Shown piece by piece: positions 6,107 through 7,731 of a stretch of 7,731 nt of DNA. The position numbers were made by a program, and so were the translations under genes. The stretch spans positions 1 to 7,731 of the forward strand of contig DEPR01000026.1 of assembly GCA_002358895.1 (NCBI GenBank). The letters run 5' to 3'. Below the pieces are notes generated by a model, which saw nothing but the letters and a program-made list of their open reading frames with translations, had not been told where the DNA came from and did not search any database. This stretch comes from Ruminococcus sp. UBA3387. Lineage in GTDB: Bacteria > Bacillota > Clostridia > Oscillospirales > Ruminococcaceae. How positions within the stretch are numbered: the first letter of the stretch is position 1; each line of letters starts with the position of its first letter.

Positions 6107-7471
6107 CTAATCCAGTGCCTTGATTACCTCTTCAAGCTTCATTCCACGACTACCCTTGAAAAGCACAGCGTCATTTTCCTGCAAAGCTTTTTTTAAGTAC
6201 TCTGCCAGCTGTTCACGGCTGTCAAAGTGCCTGTAGCTTTCGGCTTCAAAGCCTTTTTTTACTGCACCCTCAATATAATAAGCTGAATTTTCACCAAAGC
6301 ACAGAAGCATATCACATTCAGCTGTCGCAACATATTCGCCCACAAGCCTGTGAAGCTTCTTTGACATATCACCAAGCTCCAGCATATCTGCCAGAACAGC
6401 AATTCTTCTGCCATTACCTTTAACTTCAATTTTTGAAAGCACCTTCAACGCAGACTTCATTGAGTCAGGTGAAGCGTTATAGCAGTCCACAATAAAAGTT
6501 CTGCCCCGGGACTTAACGATATTCTGCCTCAGTCCGTCAGGCTTGAATTTTTCGATACCTGCAACAATTTTTTCAGATGAAATGCCCAGCTCCAGACCAA
6601 CGCAGAACGCTGCAAGAGCATTTTTTACATTATGCTCACCCATACAGTTTATCTTTGCCTGAATCTTACCCTCAGGATAGTTCACTGTAAAGCTTACAGC
6701 CTCACCGTTATCACAGATATCGGTTGCATATACGTCGCAGTCTTTTTTCTTGACAGAATAATAAACTGCTTTTCTTCCCTCGTGAATTTCCACATTCTTC
6801 AGCATTTTATCATCATAGCTGAGAATAAGTGGTGCATTATAATCAGCACCGTCCAGAATTTCCATCTTGGCTTTCAGTATATTTTCCTGACTGCCAAGGT
6901 TTTCGATATGCGACATACCGATATTGGTAATAACTGCAATAGTAGGCTGTGAACAAAGTGAAAGTCTTGAAATCTCACCTTCGTGGTTCATACCCATTTC
7001 AATAACCGCAGCCTTGTGTTCATTATTAAGCCCGAAAAGTGTCCAGGGCACACCGATTTCGTTATTGTGGTTGCCCTCAGTTTTCAAAGTGTTGAACTGC
7101 TCTGCCACAACAAGTGCAATCATTTCCTTGGTTGTAGTTTTTCCCACACTTCCTGTGATTCCTACTACGGGAATCTGAAATTTGCTTCTGTAATATGCAG
7201 CAAGGTCAAGCAAGGCTTTTCTTGTAGAGTCTACAATAATACACTTTGCACCGTCAACAGCCCTTTCGGAAATAACTGCAACAGCACCCAGCCCCATAGC
7301 CTTTACTGCATAATCGTGGCCGTCAGATTTTTCACCCTTGATTGCCACAAATACAGAGCCTTCTTTTATTGTTCTTGTATCGGTTGAAATGTTATCAACA
7401 AACACATCAGACGGATAGCCAAAGCTTCCGTCTACTGCGTCAATTATTTCAGCCAGAGTCATTTTCTCCAT
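6107..7471 (-). CDS. murF: UDP-MurNAc-tripeptide:D-alanyl-D-alanine ligase MurF
   Basis: Cytoplasmic ATP-dependent ligase that adds D-Ala-D-Ala to the UDP-MurNAc-tripeptide, completing the pentapeptide precursor. The 454 aa product shows all three Mur ligase domains. The N-terminal domain has ISTDTRTIKEGSVFVAI (28-44). The central ATPase has a P-loop GITGSVGKTTTK (104-115), TEGNHNNEIGVP (131-142) and NILKAKMEIL (197-206), whose Lys202 matches the carbamylated lysine. GEHNVKNALAA lies near 278. The C-terminal domain has DCYNASPDSMKSAL, ADMLELGD and LFKGSRGMKLEEV. The ATG at 7471 has only GGGTG upstream as a Shine-Dalgarno candidate; Met4 (7462) is an alternative start. It lies 36 nt after murE, so the two form one unit. 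The stop is TAG. The next gene is ftsW, not mraY as in many Firmicutes. Confidence 0.97.
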   Translation of the reverse strand: MEKMTLAEIIDAVDGSFGYPSDVFVDNISTDTRTIKEGSVFVAIKGEKSDGHDYAVKAMGLGAVAVISERAVDGAKCIIVDSTRKALLDLAAYYRSKFQIPVVGITGSVGKTTTKEMIALVVAEQFNTLKTEGNHNNEIGVPWTLFGLNNEHKAAVIEMGMNHEGEISRLSLCSQPTIAVITNIGMSHIENLGSQENILKAKMEILDGADYNAPLILSYDDKMLKNVEIHEGRKAVYYSVKKKDCDVYATDICDNGEAVSFTVNYPEGKIQAKINCMGEHNVKNALAAFCVGLELGISSEKIVAGIEKFKPDGLRQNIVKSRGRTFIVDCYNASPDSMKSALKVLSKIEVKGNGRRIAVLADMLELGDMSKKLHRLVGEYVATAECDMLLCFGENSAYYIEGAVKKGFEAESYRHFDSREQLAEYLKKALQENDAVLFKGSRGMKLEEVIKALD

Positions 7472-7507
7472 ACTTATGCACCCATCTTTTGTTGTCTGTT
7501 TATATCT

Positions 7508-7731
7508 TTATTTCATTGCCTTTAATGCTTCAGCAACGACTTCTCTTTCATCAAAATGAATTTTTTCTCCACCTGCAAGAATCTGATAGTCCTCGTGTCC
7601 CTTACCTGCAAGCACGATTACATCGTCCTTTTCTGCATTCTGAACTGCCCAATGGATAGCTTCTCTTCTATCACAGATTGTAACATACGGAGTATCCTTG
7701 CCTTTAAGACCTTCAAGCACATCTTTGATTA
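7508..7731 (-). CDS. murE: MurE C-terminal end (UDP-MurNAc-dipeptide:amino acid ligase), partial
   Basis: Only the last 73 residues and the stop are inside the window; the frame is open through the right edge, so the gene is cut and the GTG at 7718-7720 is an internal Val. MurE adds the third residue (meso-DAP or L-Lys) to UDP-MurNAc-L-Ala-D-Glu. The fragment carries the typical C-terminal run VIVLAGKGHEDYQIL followed by FDEREVVAEAL. DRREAIHWAV just upstream also matches the D-R-x-x-A-I segment of MurE. The part that holds the DNPR/DNPA-type specificity motif is outside the window, so DAP or Lys use cannot be told. It precedes murF by 36 nt, the standard order. Confidence 0.9.
   Translation of the reverse strand, partial: IKDVLEGLKGKDTPYVTICDRREAIHWAVQNAEKDDVIVLAGKGHEDYQILAGGEKIHFDEREVVAEALKAMK

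Noticed and set aside
7474..7485. Three-codon ORF (ATG GGT GCA TAA) just before murF, as a leader peptide
   Set aside because: Too short, no binding site of its own and no regulatory codon run; the GGGTG inside it more likely acts as the murF ribosome binding site.
7508..7720. A short standalone gene starting with GTG at 7720
   Set aside because: The frame continues open to the window edge (Ile-Lys-Asp before the Val) and the protein is clearly the C-terminus of MurE, so the GTG is an internal codon.
1..7731. Mobile element, CRISPR array, tRNA/rRNA, defence or other accessory system
   Set aside because: No spaced repeats, transposase, attachment repeats or RNA gene signatures were seen; almost the whole window is conserved cell-wall and division genes on one strand.

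Overview
The window is a stretch of the division and cell-wall (dcw) gene cluster of a low-to-moderate GC Firmicute. It most resembles Clostridia of the Ruminococcus/Oscillospiraceae type. That placement rests on protein style, for example the MurG and FtsW motif variants and an FtsZ ending in a 'DDIF' type tail, and on gene order; it is an inference, not a database result. All seven genes lie on the minus strand, so transcription runs from the right edge (7731) to the left (1).

In transcription order the genes are: murE (only the C-terminal end, cut by the window edge), murF, ftsW, murG, murA, ftsQ/divIB and ftsZ. A clear Rho-independent terminator sits just after ftsZ. MurE and MurF build the UDP-MurNAc-pentapeptide in the cytoplasm. 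MurA makes the first committed precursor, and MurG converts lipid I to lipid II. FtsW is the SEDS polymerase that uses lipid II at the septum. FtsQ/DivIB belongs to the divisome scaffold, and FtsZ is the cytoskeletal ring that positions all of this.

Gaps are short except two. The 106 nt murF-ftsW gap holds a terminator- or attenuator-like hairpin and a strong ribosome binding site before a TTG start of ftsW. The 228 nt ftsQ-ftsZ gap is very AT-rich. It holds a candidate promoter, an 18 bp perfect palindrome and a 10 bp direct repeat, which suggests ftsZ has its own transcription. The murG-murA gap probably holds an internal promoter, and murA is best started 10 codons inside its longest reading frame.

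Compared with the textbook Firmicute cluster, mraY and murD are missing between murF and ftsW, murA stands where Bacillus subtilis has murB, and no ftsA precedes ftsZ. FtsZ itself is divergent at several usually conserved positions. I see no mobile element, CRISPR array, RNA gene or accessory system. This is a core housekeeping locus, and the points of interest are in the details.
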